19,258 bases of DNA from Candidatus Omnitrophota bacterium (GCA_029567025.1 JAKQLT010000029.1:1-19258), one strand, 5' to 3'. Shown: positions 7,108 through 15,239, counted from the stretch's first letter. Made by a program: numbers and translations. The notes: generated from the letters alone by a model not told the origin.

Positions 7108-7870
7108 TAAAACAGCTCAGAGAAAATTTAGTCAAGCCGCTTTTCTTTATGAAGAGTTAAGTCCTTTGCATCAAACTATTGGAAAAGAATTGATCGATGG
7201 CGTCAATCGACTTGATAAGCCGATATATATTCTAGATATTGGCATGGGTACAGGATGGTTGACGGAGAAAATAAGCGAGACATTTCCTCAAAGCTATGTT
7301 GTTGGTATTGATTTTGCTGACGGTATGGTAGAAGCCGCTCGTCAAAGAAATAAAAAATTCTCTATTATTCAAGGATGCGCTGAAAAGTTGCCATTTCAAA
7401 AAGAATCTTTTGATCTTATTTTTTCTAATTTGGCGTATCAGTGGGTTCGTTCATTACCGCTGGCTTTTTCTTGTGCCAAAAATATTTTAAAGTCTCAAGG
7501 AAAAATGATTTTCACAATGTTTGGTTATCAGACCTTTGATGAATTATTTATGTCTTTTAATAATATTTTATCTGATCGAGAAAACTGTTTTTTTGAGCGT
7601 TTGCCCAAAGAAGAAGAGATAAAAAAAGCGCTTAACGAGGCACATTTTAAAAACATCAAAATGCGCACGGAACAAAGGCAAATGATTTTTCCTTGTATGA
7701 TAGATCTTATCAAGTGGACGAAAAATATTGGAGCGAATGGGCTTCAAAGAAATTTTTATGTTGGAAAAAATTTATTAGATCGTGCGGGTGAATATTATAA
7801 TAATCGTTTTAGAAATCATAAAGGTGTTTACGCGACCTTTGAAGTTATTTGGATAGAGGCCCAAAAATGA
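7082..7870 (+). CDS. bioC: Malonyl-[acyl-carrier protein] O-methyltransferase BioC
   Basis: 262 residues, class I SAM-dependent methyltransferase. BioC methylates the free carboxyl of malonyl-ACP so that it can be elongated by the fatty-acid machinery as a disguised primer. The N-terminus (KFSQAAFLYEELSPLHQTIG, 15-34) corresponds to the BioC signature RRFSRAAxxYdexA-x-LQ. SAM motif I is ILDIGMGTG (50-58), followed by GIDFADGM (75-82). LPFQKESFDLIFSNLAYQW (103-121) is a characteristic BioC block, usually SN.alQW. AAAGGA at 7071-7076 is a good ribosome binding site 5 bases before the ATG, inside the bioH end. Its stop overlaps the bioDA start (ATGA). Confidence 0.91.
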   Translation: MILTKIHIDKTAQRKFSQAAFLYEELSPLHQTIGKELIDGVNRLDKPIYILDIGMGTGWLTEKISETFPQSYVVGIDFADGMVEAARQRNKKFSIIQGCAEKLPFQKESFDLIFSNLAYQWVRSLPLAFSCAKNILKSQGKMIFTMFGYQTFDELFMSFNNILSDRENCFFERLPKEEEIKKALNEAHFKNIKMRTEQRQMIFPCMIDLIKWTKNIGANGLQRNFYVGKNLLDRAGEYYNNRFRNHKGVYATFEVIWIEAQK

Positions 7871-9897
7871 AACAAGCCTTTTTTATAACGGCAACAGACA
7901 CCGGCGTTGGAAAAACCATTGTTACAAGCGTCTTAGGTGTTTTGGCGCAAGAGCATGGTTTACGCGTCGGCGTCATGAAACCTGTACAGTGTGGCGGCGA
8001 TGACGCACAATTTCTTAAAAAAGTTCTTAGAGCGGATGATGATATAAAAAGAATTAATCCTTATTTCGTGAAAGATCCGTTGTCTCCGCATTTAGTGTTA
8101 TCGCGTGCGAAAATAAAATTTGATATTAAAAAAGTAAAAAAAGAATTTAGTTATTTAAAAGAAAAATATGATGTTGTTTTTGTCGAAGGTGCGGGAGGAT
8201 TTTTAGTGCCTATAACAGATAATTATTTTATGGCGGATTTAGTTAAAGATTTAGATTTGAAGGTGATCGTTGTTTCTCGATTAGGATTGGGCACGATTAA
8301 TCATACGCTTTTAACGATTGAACAAATTCGACAAAAAGGATTGCATCTGACGGGTGTGATTTTTAATGAAACGAAAAAAGAAGCTAAAGGAATTCCGGAA
8401 AAAACCAATCCGTTCAGCATTCAACAATTAAGTGGAGTTTCTATTTTAGGGCAGATTCCTTTTTTAAAGAAACTTAATCGAAGGCATATTCAAGAAAAAT
8501 GTTCAGGTCCTATTGATATAAAAAGAATTTTAAAGAGTTTTCCTATAAAGAAAACAGTGGAATTAGTCGATGATGATAAGAAATATGTTTGGCACCCATT
8601 TACCCAAATGAAAGATTGGACCAATGGTCAACCGCTTATTATCGATAAGGCTGAAGGTTCTTTTTTGATTGATTCCGACGGCAATAGTTATTTGGATGGC
8701 GTTTCGAGTTTATGGGTTAATGTGCATGGGCATAATCATCCAAGGATGAATCGTGGGATTATTGAACAATTAAACAAACTTGATCACTCAACACTTTTAG
8801 GGTTGGCGAACTCACCGTCGATTGAATTAGCTAAGAAGTTAGTGAAAATTGCGCCTAAGGGATTAGAAAAAGTTTTTTATTCTGATAACGGTTCAACATC
8901 TGTTGAGATTGCGATAAAAATGGCGTATCAATATTGGCAGAATATCGGTTGCACAAAGAAACGCAAATTGGTGCATTTAGCGAATTCGTATCATGGTGAT
9001 ACATTGGGAAGTGTGAGCGTCGGAGGCATTGATCTTTTTCATAAAGTTTATCGGGATCTTATTATCGAAACTGTTAAGGTGAATTTTCCAGATTGTTATC
9101 GCGCGCCTAAAGGGAAAAAATATCCTGATTACGCTTTTGAATGTTTAGATAAATTTGAAACGATTTTAAAAAGAGAATATCAAGATATTGCGGCTTTTAT
9201 TGTCGAGCCGATTGTTCAGGGTGCCGCTGGCATGATCATCTGGCCGAAAGGAATTTTAAAGAGAATAGAAACGCTTTGTCGGAAATACGATATTATTTTT
9301 ATTGTGGATGAAGTCGCGACGGGTTTCGGCCGAACAGGAAAAATGTTTGCGTGTGAACATGAAAAGGTCCATCCGGATATTTTGTGCCTTGCCAAAGGTT
9401 TAACGGGTGGCGTTTTGCCTCTTGCGGCTACATTGACGACTAAGAAGATTTTTGACGGATTTATTTTTGATTATGAAACGCAGAAAACATTTTTTCATGG
9501 GCATACATTTACCGGAAATCCGATTTGTTGTGCGGCGGCGCTTGCGAATTTGGAAATCTTCGGAAAAGAAAAAACATTAAAAAGCCTTCACCCTAAAATA
9601 AAGTTTTTGCAAAAAGAATTACAAAAATTTTATGATATTAAATGTGTTGGCGATGTGCGTCAAAAAGGTTTTATGGTTGGTATTGAGCTTGTTAAAAATC
9701 GATCTACAAAAGAAGCTTTTGATTGGAAAGAAAAAGCGGGTATTAAGGTTTGTGAAAAGGCGCGAGAGCGCGGTGTGATTTTGCGTCCATTAGGAAACGT
9801 GATTGTCCTTATGCCGCCGCTATCGATATCGCGTGAAGAATTAAAAATATTATGTGATGTAACTTATTGGGCGATTAAAGAGGTTCTTGAGGTCTAA
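7867..9897 (+). CDS. bioDA: Fused dethiobiotin synthetase / DAPA aminotransferase (BioD-BioA)
   Basis: 676 residues, two complete enzymes in one chain. Residues 1-225 are BioD: P-loop TDTGVGKT (10-17), MKPVQCG with the catalytic-site Lys38, and VEGAGG (107-112). Residues about 238-676 are BioA: WHPFTQMKDW (242-251), SDNGSTSVEIAIKMAYQYW (339-357), SYHGDT (374-379), VDEVATGFGRTG (480-491, PLP Asp481) and the Schiff-base lysine in CLAKGLTGG (K510). BioA transaminates KAPA to DAPA; BioD carboxylates DAPA and closes the ureido ring with ATP. The linker is short (about 226-237) and there is no internal stop or frameshift. WHPF instead of E. coli's WHPY recalls the Bacillus-type enzyme, but the amino donor (SAM or lysine) cannot be settled here. 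The ATG at 7867 overlaps the bioC stop. Confidence 0.95.
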   Translation: MKQAFFITATDTGVGKTIVTSVLGVLAQEHGLRVGVMKPVQCGGDDAQFLKKVLRADDDIKRINPYFVKDPLSPHLVLSRAKIKFDIKKVKKEFSYLKEKYDVVFVEGAGGFLVPITDNYFMADLVKDLDLKVIVVSRLGLGTINHTLLTIEQIRQKGLHLTGVIFNETKKEAKGIPEKTNPFSIQQLSGVSILGQIPFLKKLNRRHIQEKCSGPIDIKRILKSFPIKKTVELVDDDKKYVWHPFTQMKDWTNGQPLIIDKAEGSFLIDSDGNSYLDGVSSLWVNVHGHNHPRMNRGIIEQLNKLDHSTLLGLANSPSIELAKKLVKIAPKGLEKVFYSDNGSTSVEIAIKMAYQYWQNIGCTKKRKLVHLANSYHGDTLGSVSVGGIDLFHKVYRDLIIETVKVNFPDCYRAPKGKKYPDYAFECLDKFETILKREYQDIAAFIVEPIVQGAAGMIIWPKGILKRIETLCRKYDIIFIVDEVATGFGRTGKMFACEHEKVHPDILCLAKGLTGGVLPLAATLTTKKIFDGFIFDYETQKTFFHGHTFTGNPICCAAALANLEIFGKEKTLKSLHPKIKFLQKELQKFYDIKCVGDVRQKGFMVGIELVKNRSTKEAFDWKEKAGIKVCEKARERGVILRPLGNVIVLMPPLSISREELKILCDVTYWAIKEVLEV

Positions 9898-9901
9898 AGA
9901 A

Positions 9902-11026
9902 ATGGAAAATATAAAAAATAAAAAAGTTTTTGTCGCGATGAGCGGGGGCGTGGACTCATCGGTAGCCGCCGTGCTTTTAAAAGACGCTGGTTATGATGTG
10001 GCGGGGATTACAATGTGTTTTAGCCGAAGTGACGGAGAAAGAAAACAAGGCATTACGATTTCTGGAGCGACAAATCGTCCGTCGTGTTGTGGCATTGACG
10101 GCATTAATGATGCTAAACGTGTAGCGGGGATTTTAGGTATTCCTCATTATGTTTTAAATTTCGCTGAAGATATGGAACGCGATGTGCTGGATAATTTTAT
10201 TTTGGAATATTTATCCGGTCGCACGCCTAATCCATGTGTTCGCTGTAATCAATTTTTGAAATTCGATGCTTTATTAAAGAAAGTCAAGTCTTTAGGCGCA
10301 GATTATTTAGCAACAGGTCATTATGCCATAATAGAGTTTAATAAGTGTAATAAAGATTATGCCCTAAAAAAAGCGGCCGATCGATCAAAAGATCAATCGT
10401 ATTTTCTTTATGGCATAAAGAAAGAAAATTTGCCGCATATTTTATTTCCGTTGGGCGATAAGATTAAAAAAGATGTTCGAGAAATTGCTCGAAAATGGCA
10501 TCTTAATGTCGCGGAAAAAAAAGAAAGCCAGGATATTTGCTTTGTGCCGGATAGGGATTATAAAAAATTTGTTGAGAATCGCGTTGGGGAAAAAATATTT
10601 AAGCCTGGAAATTTTATTAATCAAGAAGGAAAGACCGTTGGCCAGCATCAGGGCGTTGCGCATTACACGATTGGTCAGCGAGAAAAATTAGGTATTGCCT
10701 TGGGCACACCCGTTTATATTTATAAAATGGATCTTTTGACCAATACGATTTATGTTGGCCCTCAAGAATATCTTTTGGCACGGGGACTAATTGCTATCGG
10801 ATTAAATTGGTTGGTGTCGGATTTTCCGAAAGAAAGTCTGGAGCTTAAAGCGCGTATTCGTTATAATGCTTGCGATGTGAAAGCCCAAGTGACAAAAATT
10901 CAGAATAATACAGTCAAAGTCGTTTTTGATGAGCCTCAAAAATCTGTCACACCGGGGCAATCTGTTGTTTTTTATGACGAAGATATTGTTTTAGGTGGTG
11001 GAATTATTGATGAGGCGATTTTATAA
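9902..11026 (+). CDS. mnmA: tRNA-specific 2-thiouridylase MnmA
   Basis: 374 residues, usual length. MnmA adenylates and thiolates U34 in the wobble position of tRNA-Lys, -Glu and -Gln. The PP-loop motif SGGVDSSVA (14-22) is followed by SCCGIDGINDAKRVAGILGI (61-80), the catalytic Cys in TPNPCVRCN (C112), TGHY (138-141), and the second active Cys in SQDICFVP (C213). The ATG at 9902 was chosen because it gives the family N-terminus; a TTG five codons upstream would overlap bioDA. GAGG at 9889-9892 lies inside the bioDA end, 9 bases before the ATG. The gap to bioDA is only 4 bases, so mnmA probably shares the biotin operon transcript. Confidence 0.94.
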   Translation: MENIKNKKVFVAMSGGVDSSVAAVLLKDAGYDVAGITMCFSRSDGERKQGITISGATNRPSCCGIDGINDAKRVAGILGIPHYVLNFAEDMERDVLDNFILEYLSGRTPNPCVRCNQFLKFDALLKKVKSLGADYLATGHYAIIEFNKCNKDYALKKAADRSKDQSYFLYGIKKENLPHILFPLGDKIKKDVREIARKWHLNVAEKKESQDICFVPDRDYKKFVENRVGEKIFKPGNFINQEGKTVGQHQGVAHYTIGQREKLGIALGTPVYIYKMDLLTNTIYVGPQEYLLARGLIAIGLNWLVSDFPKESLELKARIRYNACDVKAQVTKIQNNTVKVVFDEPQKSVTPGQSVVFYDEDIVLGGGIIDEAIL

Positions 11027-11039
11027 CGAAAGGAAAATT

Positions 11040-12314
11040 ATGAGTTTGATTTTAGACAGAGAATATTTAAAAGGATTTGTTGCCAACGAGGATATAAGAA
11101 ATCTTCAGGCAAGAGTTGAGACGGCGCATAATGATCTTAATCATAAAACCGGTAAGGGAAATGATTTTTTAGGATGGACAGATTTACCGTCGAAAATACA
11201 AGATGGTTTTATTGTTGAATTGGAGCAATTGGGAAAGGATGTTCGCCAAAATTCTGATTGTGTTATTTCTATTGGTATAGGTGGTTCCTATTTAGGCATT
11301 CGCGCGACATTGGAGTTTTTACGAGGCAAAGATGGTTTTCCTATTTTTTATATCGGCCATAATATGAGCGTGGATTATCATTATCGGATTTTCGAACAGC
11401 TTAAAAATAAACGCGTGAGTGTTGTTGTTATTTCAAAATCCGGTACTACGACGGAACCGGCCTTGGGTTTTCGTTTGGTAAAACAATTCTTAAAAGAAAA
11501 ATATTCTGAAGCGGAGCTCAAAAAAAGAATTATTTGCGTGACGGATGAAAAAAAAGGAGCGCTTCGTAAAATCGCGGATAAAAATGGTTATCGCTCTTTT
11601 GTGATTCCAGATGATGTGGGCGGGCGGTTTTCTGTTTTGACGCCGGTGGGATTAGTTCCTTTGGCGATTGCGGGCGTGGATATTTGTTCCCTGGTTAAAG
11701 GGGCGCGTGACGGACAGAAAGAATATTCGCTTATGGATTTAGATAAAAATATTTGTTATCAATATGCGGCCGCGCGGTACGCTCTTTATAAAAAAGGAAA
11801 AGTGATTGAGGTTACGTCTTCTTTTTATGACAATATGCAATATCTCACAGAATGGTGGAAACAGCTTTACGGCGAGAGCGAAGCCAAAGGAGGCGAAGGG
11901 ATTTTTCCCGCTTCTTTGATTATGTCAACTGATTTACATTCTATGGGGCAGTTGATGCAAGATGGCATGCGCAATGTTTTTGAGACATTTTTGGATGTGG
12001 AACAATTAAGTCATTGTCTTGCGATTCCTCAAGAACAGGAAGATTTAGATGGCTTTAATATTGTTGCTGGGAAAGATTTGGATTATGTGAATAAACAAGC
12101 TTATAAAGCAACTGCCGCCGCGCATTTTGAAGGTGGCGTGCCGAATATGACGATTCGTATGGAAAAATGCGATGAATATCATTTAGGGAAATTGTATTAT
12201 TTTTATGAACGCGCGGTTGGTATTTCCGGATATTTATTGGGAGTCAATCCCTTTGATCAACCCGGGGTTGAGGCCTATAAAAAGAAAATGTTCGCGTTAT
12301 TAGGGAAGAAATAA
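11040..12314 (+). CDS. pgi: Glucose-6-phosphate isomerase
   Basis: 424 residues, the short Bacillus-like form of the cytoplasmic enzyme interconverting glucose-6-phosphate and fructose-6-phosphate. Visible are SIGIGGSYLG (77-86), the phosphate-binding SKSGTTTEPA (132-141), GGRFSVLTPVGLVPLAIAG (194-212), the catalytic-Glu region YGESEAKGGEG (277-287), DLHSMGQLMQDG (298-309) and the C-terminal signature GVNPFDQPGVEAYKKK (401-416). The start at 11040 is fixed by GAAAGGA at 11028-11034, five bases upstream; in-frame codons further upstream lie inside mnmA. The 13-base gap to mnmA and the lack of a terminator suggest it is the last gene of the birA-bio transcript. No clear hairpin terminator follows. 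Confidence 0.96.
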   Translation: MSLILDREYLKGFVANEDIRNLQARVETAHNDLNHKTGKGNDFLGWTDLPSKIQDGFIVELEQLGKDVRQNSDCVISIGIGGSYLGIRATLEFLRGKDGFPIFYIGHNMSVDYHYRIFEQLKNKRVSVVVISKSGTTTEPALGFRLVKQFLKEKYSEAELKKRIICVTDEKKGALRKIADKNGYRSFVIPDDVGGRFSVLTPVGLVPLAIAGVDICSLVKGARDGQKEYSLMDLDKNICYQYAAARYALYKKGKVIEVTSSFYDNMQYLTEWWKQLYGESEAKGGEGIFPASLIMSTDLHSMGQLMQDGMRNVFETFLDVEQLSHCLAIPQEQEDLDGFNIVAGKDLDYVNKQAYKATAAAHFEGGVPNMTIRMEKCDEYHLGKLYYFYERAVGISGYLLGVNPFDQPGVEAYKKKMFALLGKK

Positions 12315-12390
12315 AGACTAAAATATAATTTTTGTTATAAAATTCCAGAGTTTTAGCATCCAGGAACTTTACTAATAACCGTCGAATTGA

Positions 12391-12419
12391 TTGACAATCT
12401 AAAAGGGTTGTGATAAAAA
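12391..12419 (+). promoter_or_regulatory. Candidate promoter before the 12427 gene
   Basis: TTGACA (12391-12396), 17-base spacer, TAAAAA (12414-12419; moderate -10). The -10 ends 7 bases before the ATG at 12427, so the start of transcription would be at or very near the start codon. The 11-base palindrome GATTG-A-CAATC (12389-12399) overlaps the -35. A weak AAAGG (12418-12422) four bases from the ATG could serve as a ribosome binding site if transcription starts further upstream. Confidence 0.45.
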
Positions 12420-12426
12420 AGGCACG

Positions 12427-12939
12427 ATGTCTAAAAGAAATGTTAAGAGAATAATTATTGGTCTTGTTTTGATTATCGGCGCTATTGGTGCCGCGCTTAT
12501 GGCTTTTTATTATTTAGAGGTCAAGCCTACCATTGAACAAGAGTATCAAGAGCCGCCGCTGTCTTCCGTTATAACAGTTGCTCCGTCGGTGAAAGTTGAA
12601 GCCCCGCAACCTGCGCGCGTTGTTGAACCTTTAAAGCCTGCTGTTGTAAAACAATCTGCTGAAAAACCTGTTATAAAAACAGTTGAGAAATCCGTTGTTT
12701 CTCAAGGGAAAAAAGAGGGATTTTTGTGGGTCGATAAAAAGTCTTCAAAATTTGTTATTACTTTAGGTGCGTCCCAAGGCGTTGTGGCCGGCGAGCGATT
12801 GATTGTTTATAACAATAATAATCAAAAGATAGCAACGGTTGTTGTCAATGATGTTTATGACGCCATCGCGTATGTGACGCCTTTAGATACAACTTCTCAA
12901 TCCTTTCCGCAGGATTATTATCGAGTCGTTAGAGAATAA
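12427..12939 (+). CDS. Membrane-anchored extracytoplasmic protein, function unknown
   Basis: 170 residues. A basic N-terminus (KRNVKR) leads into one hydrophobic segment (about 9-30), read here as an uncleaved anchor with the rest outside the membrane. Residues 31-95 are a low-complexity linker rich in Pro, Val, Lys and Glu. Residues 96-168 form a small, probably all-beta domain with GASQGVVAGERLIVY (114-128) and repeated beta-type stretches (KIATVVV, DAIAYV). The phrase LG-x-x-x-GV-x-x-G-x-x-L-x-VY is seen in small beta domains of several envelope proteins (for example FlgT-like C-termini), so this may be a periplasmic adaptor. I do not recognise a named family. It is the first of four consecutive genes ending in tatA-tatC. 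Confidence 0.75.
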   Translation: MSKRNVKRIIIGLVLIIGAIGAALMAFYYLEVKPTIEQEYQEPPLSSVITVAPSVKVEAPQPARVVEPLKPAVVKQSAEKPVIKTVEKSVVSQGKKEGFLWVDKKSSKFVITLGASQGVVAGERLIVYNNNNQKIATVVVNDVYDAIAYVTPLDTTSQSFPQDYYRVVRE

Positions 12940-12985
12940 CGCTTGATATTTTTTTATTTCTTTTAAAGAAAGTGACTCATTCATA

Positions 12986-14047
12986 ATGGATTTAAAGTTT
13001 AAAAAAATATTCCTTGAGATTTATGGCGTTTTACGCATGATTTTAGGGGTCGGGCAGATTGTGGGATTGTTCTCGGGTTATTTCTTGCTTGAGTGGGTTG
13101 CGCGTTATCCGTCGCAAGGTCTTTATGTCATTCATGAAGAAAGTCTAGCGTTAGTTTGTTTGATTGTTTTGTTAAAAGGTGTTTTTCATGTTGTGGCTGG
13201 GATCGGGATTGCGCGTTTTAAATTATGGGCGCGCGTTTGGATTTTTTATGGATGGATAGTGATGGCGTTTATGACTTATAGCGTTGTTTCTCATTTAGCG
13301 CAACATTGGATTGACGCGGGATTCATCAAACATGTTTCTCAAATTTTTCTCGCATCACGAATTATTATTTACTTGGCTTTTATTGTTTTTGATTGTGTCA
13401 TTGTCGGTTCTTTTATTAAAGATGTCGATGGGAGTTTTGAGACATTAGAGCCAACAAACATGCGTTTGGATGGAAAAAAAATCAGCTCTTTGTTAATCAT
13501 GGGAGCGATATTTTTTATGATTCTGTTGCTGTTCGGGCGTCCTATTCAAAAAGGATTTCATCAAGGTTATTATAAATTAAAAGAAGGCTCGACCCGAATA
13601 ACAAAATCTTATCAGCCATCTTCGCGCGGCATAACCGCCGTTGTGAAAGAACAGAAATTGTCAGAACAGAAAGTTCCATTAGAAATGCTTGAAGCTCAAC
13701 GTATTGCGATTGTGGTGGAAAGCCCAAAAGCAGAAAATAAAAAAGAGCCTTTAAAGACTGTTTTAGAGCCGATGAAAAAAGAGATTAGGAAGGAAATTCC
13801 TTATCGTAATGTTTTTGGAATTTTAGGCGGGTTTTTGATTTTTATGGGGTTATTATTTCAGGCGTTTCAGGAAAAGAAAGGCGATGAATCTTCAGCTATA
13901 CCGATGGATTATATCTTGTTATCGATTGGGTTTTTACTTTGGGTGGTTTATGGGTTAAGTCTTAAACAGGCTGTTTTTGCCTTTATGAACGTTGTTATTT
14001 TTTTACTTTGCGTTATCGTTATCTTTTCTCAATTTAAACAGGAATAA
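12986..14047 (+). CDS. Polytopic membrane protein with C-terminal SemiSWEET/PQ-loop-like domain
   Basis: 353 residues. Residues 8-145 hold four hydrophobic helices (with LLKGVFHVVAGIGIARFKLWAR, in part 62-83, resembling DUF2127-type proteins); a fifth lies at 167-184. Residues 185-270 are hydrophilic and charged (KEQKLSEQKV, KKEIRKEIP). Residues 274-351 contain three helices whose order and sequence resemble a SemiSWEET/PQ-loop unit: helix 1 at 276-293, the second around IGFLLWVVYGLSLK (314-327), and the third with an Asn after AFAFM (N335) followed by a hydrophobic run. The PQ dipeptide of helix 1 is absent (FQ at 291-292). SemiSWEETs are sugar-uniporter half-transporters that dimerise. Whether this one transports anything is unknown. 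No Shine-Dalgarno is visible before the ATG. 21 bases separate it from tatA. Confidence 0.75.
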   Translation: MDLKFKKIFLEIYGVLRMILGVGQIVGLFSGYFLLEWVARYPSQGLYVIHEESLALVCLIVLLKGVFHVVAGIGIARFKLWARVWIFYGWIVMAFMTYSVVSHLAQHWIDAGFIKHVSQIFLASRIIIYLAFIVFDCVIVGSFIKDVDGSFETLEPTNMRLDGKKISSLLIMGAIFFMILLLFGRPIQKGFHQGYYKLKEGSTRITKSYQPSSRGITAVVKEQKLSEQKVPLEMLEAQRIAIVVESPKAENKKEPLKTVLEPMKKEIRKEIPYRNVFGILGGFLIFMGLLFQAFQEKKGDESSAIPMDYILLSIGFLLWVVYGLSLKQAVFAFMNVVIFLLCVIVIFSQFKQE

Positions 14048-14068
14048 TTATTGAAGGAGGGATTTTTT

Positions 14069-14248
14069 ATGGGACGTATTGGATTTATGGAAATTTTTTT
14101 TATTCTTTTGGTCATTGTTCTTTTGTTTGGGGCTAAGAAGCTTCCTGAAATAGGAAAGGCTTTAGCAGAAGCTATTCGGGAGTTTAGAAAAGCAAGTAAA
14201 GATATTGAAAAGGACGTGAAAGAATCTCTTGATGATAAAAAATCCTAA
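14069..14248 (+). CDS. tatA: Sec-independent protein translocase subunit TatA
   Basis: 59 residues. A single N-terminal helix (residues 6-20) ends in the invariant FG (20-21), followed by the amphipathic helix AKKLPEIGKALAEAIREFRKA and a short charged tail: the classical TatA pattern. TatA subunits oligomerise to form the pore that moves folded twin-arginine proteins across the cytoplasmic membrane. The start is set by AAGGAGG at 14054-14060, eight bases before the ATG; it is the strongest ribosome binding site of its gene group, fitting the high copy number TatA needs. tatC follows with a 17-base overlap. No tatB is present, which suggests a minimal TatA-TatC system, although a second tatA-like gene could lie elsewhere. 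Confidence 0.95.
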   Translation: MGRIGFMEIFFILLVIVLLFGAKKLPEIGKALAEAIREFRKASKDIEKDVKESLDDKKS

Positions 14249-14954
14249 CCCGGCAACAGATTTTTCATTTTGGGATCATCTGGAAGAATTACGATTTCGT
14301 CTTATAAAGATTGTTCTTGCCGTAGCGTTTTTTTCTTTTTTTTCTTATCCGTTCACCGACACCTTATTGTCTTATTTGACCCAACCTATTGGCAAATTGT
14401 TTTTTACTGCCTTGACCGAGGCCTTTGAGGTTAAGATTTTTTTAGCGCTTTGGAGCGGATTTTTTTTGTCTTTACCTTTTGTTTTTTATCAGGTATGGGA
14501 ATTTATCGCGATGGGGCTACATCCTCAAGAGAAAAAAAATATTGTTATTTTGTCTTTCTTTTCTTTCGGTCTTTTTATCATCGGAGCCTTCTTCGCTTAT
14601 GGCTTCCTGATTCCCTTTGGCGTCAAATTCTTTTTAAGTTTCTCTTCTGAATCGCTGGTGCCATTACTGACGATAAAACAGTATTTATCTTTTGTGGGAA
14701 TGTTGGTCCTTACAGGCGGAATGATATTTCAATTACCGCTTGTTATTTTATTTCTAACAAAATACGGGATGGTTAATCCACAGTTTTTATCACAAAAACG
14801 GCGAGAAGCCGTGGTTATTTTTTTGATCTTAAGCGCTGTCATTACACCACAAACAGACGTTATAACACAAGTGCTCGTTTTTCTTCCATTGATGATTTTG
14901 TATGAAATAAGTGTTTTTATAAGTCGTGGAATTGTGCCGGATAAAGAAGCATAA
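14232..14954 (+). CDS. tatC: Sec-independent protein translocase subunit TatC
   Basis: 240 residues with six hydrophobic helices. TatC is the membrane receptor for twin-arginine signal peptides. The N-terminal motif FWDHLEELRFRL (13-24) is the conserved cytoplasmic signal-peptide contact site. ALTEAFEVKIFLALWSGFF (60-78) is the usual helix 2 entry, and FIAMGLHPQEKK (91-102) keeps the conserved Glu of the first cytoplasmic loop (E100; E103 in E. coli). ATG at 14232 is preferred over the in-frame TTG at 14229. It overlaps tatA by 17 bases, so its translation is probably coupled. No terminator hairpin follows. Confidence 0.95.
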   Translation: MIKNPNPATDFSFWDHLEELRFRLIKIVLAVAFFSFFSYPFTDTLLSYLTQPIGKLFFTALTEAFEVKIFLALWSGFFLSLPFVFYQVWEFIAMGLHPQEKKNIVILSFFSFGLFIIGAFFAYGFLIPFGVKFFLSFSSESLVPLLTIKQYLSFVGMLVLTGGMIFQLPLVILFLTKYGMVNPQFLSQKRREAVVIFLILSAVITPQTDVITQVLVFLPLMILYEISVFISRGIVPDKEA

Positions 14955-14962
14955 AATTTTTA

Positions 14963-14990
14963 TTGTATAAAAGAAATTTTTCATTATAAT
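14963..14990 (+). promoter_or_regulatory. Candidate promoter of the 15036 gene
   Basis: A perfect TATAAT (14985-14990) with a weak -35 TTGTAT (14963-14968) at 16 bases. The expected start near 14997 gives a leader of about 40 nt containing the ribosome binding site AAGGAGG (15025-15031). Confidence 0.5.
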
Positions 14991-15035
14991 CACTTTCGCA
15001 AAGTTCGATTAACCGCATTATCTTAAGGAGGAGAA

Positions 15036-15239
15036 ATGAAAATTAATGATTTAAGGTTATTACTCAAAGATAAACGCGTGATGGAAGAGATTAACAAGCA
15101 TCTTTGGATTGAAAGTCAAAAGGCCGGTTATAATATTGGTTTAGAGAAAGCTACGGATGAGTGGCTTAATCTTTATGCTATGGAATGGATGAAATATAAT
15201 ATGCCGGAACAATATGCGAAAATAAAAAATCGTAAATAA
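15036..15239 (+). CDS. Small conserved-looking hypothetical protein (67 aa)
   Basis: 67 residues, cytoplasmic, largely alpha-helical by composition and rich in Trp, Tyr and Lys. The central phrase HLWIESQKAGYNIGLEKATDEW (in part 22-43) and a second W/Y-rich helix (LYAMEWMKYNMPEQY) look like a compact folded domain rather than noise. I do not recognise the family. The start is well supported: AAGGAGG (15025-15031) lies four bases before the ATG and a TATAAT box lies upstream. A strong hairpin terminator follows 33 bases after the stop, so it appears to be a monocistronic, well-expressed gene. Confidence 0.8.
   Translation: MKINDLRLLLKDKRVMEEINKHLWIESQKAGYNIGLEKATDEWLNLYAMEWMKYNMPEQYAKIKNRK

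Noticed and set aside
12322..12345. AT inverted repeat (AATTTT/AAAATT) after pgi as a terminator
   Set aside because: Only six A/T pairs and no T run at the right place; too weak to call.
12389..12412. Second BirA-like site (GATTGACAA resembles the right half-site)
   Set aside because: No TTGTAAACC-like partner lies 14-16 bases upstream; the resemblance is mostly the TTGACA -35 box.
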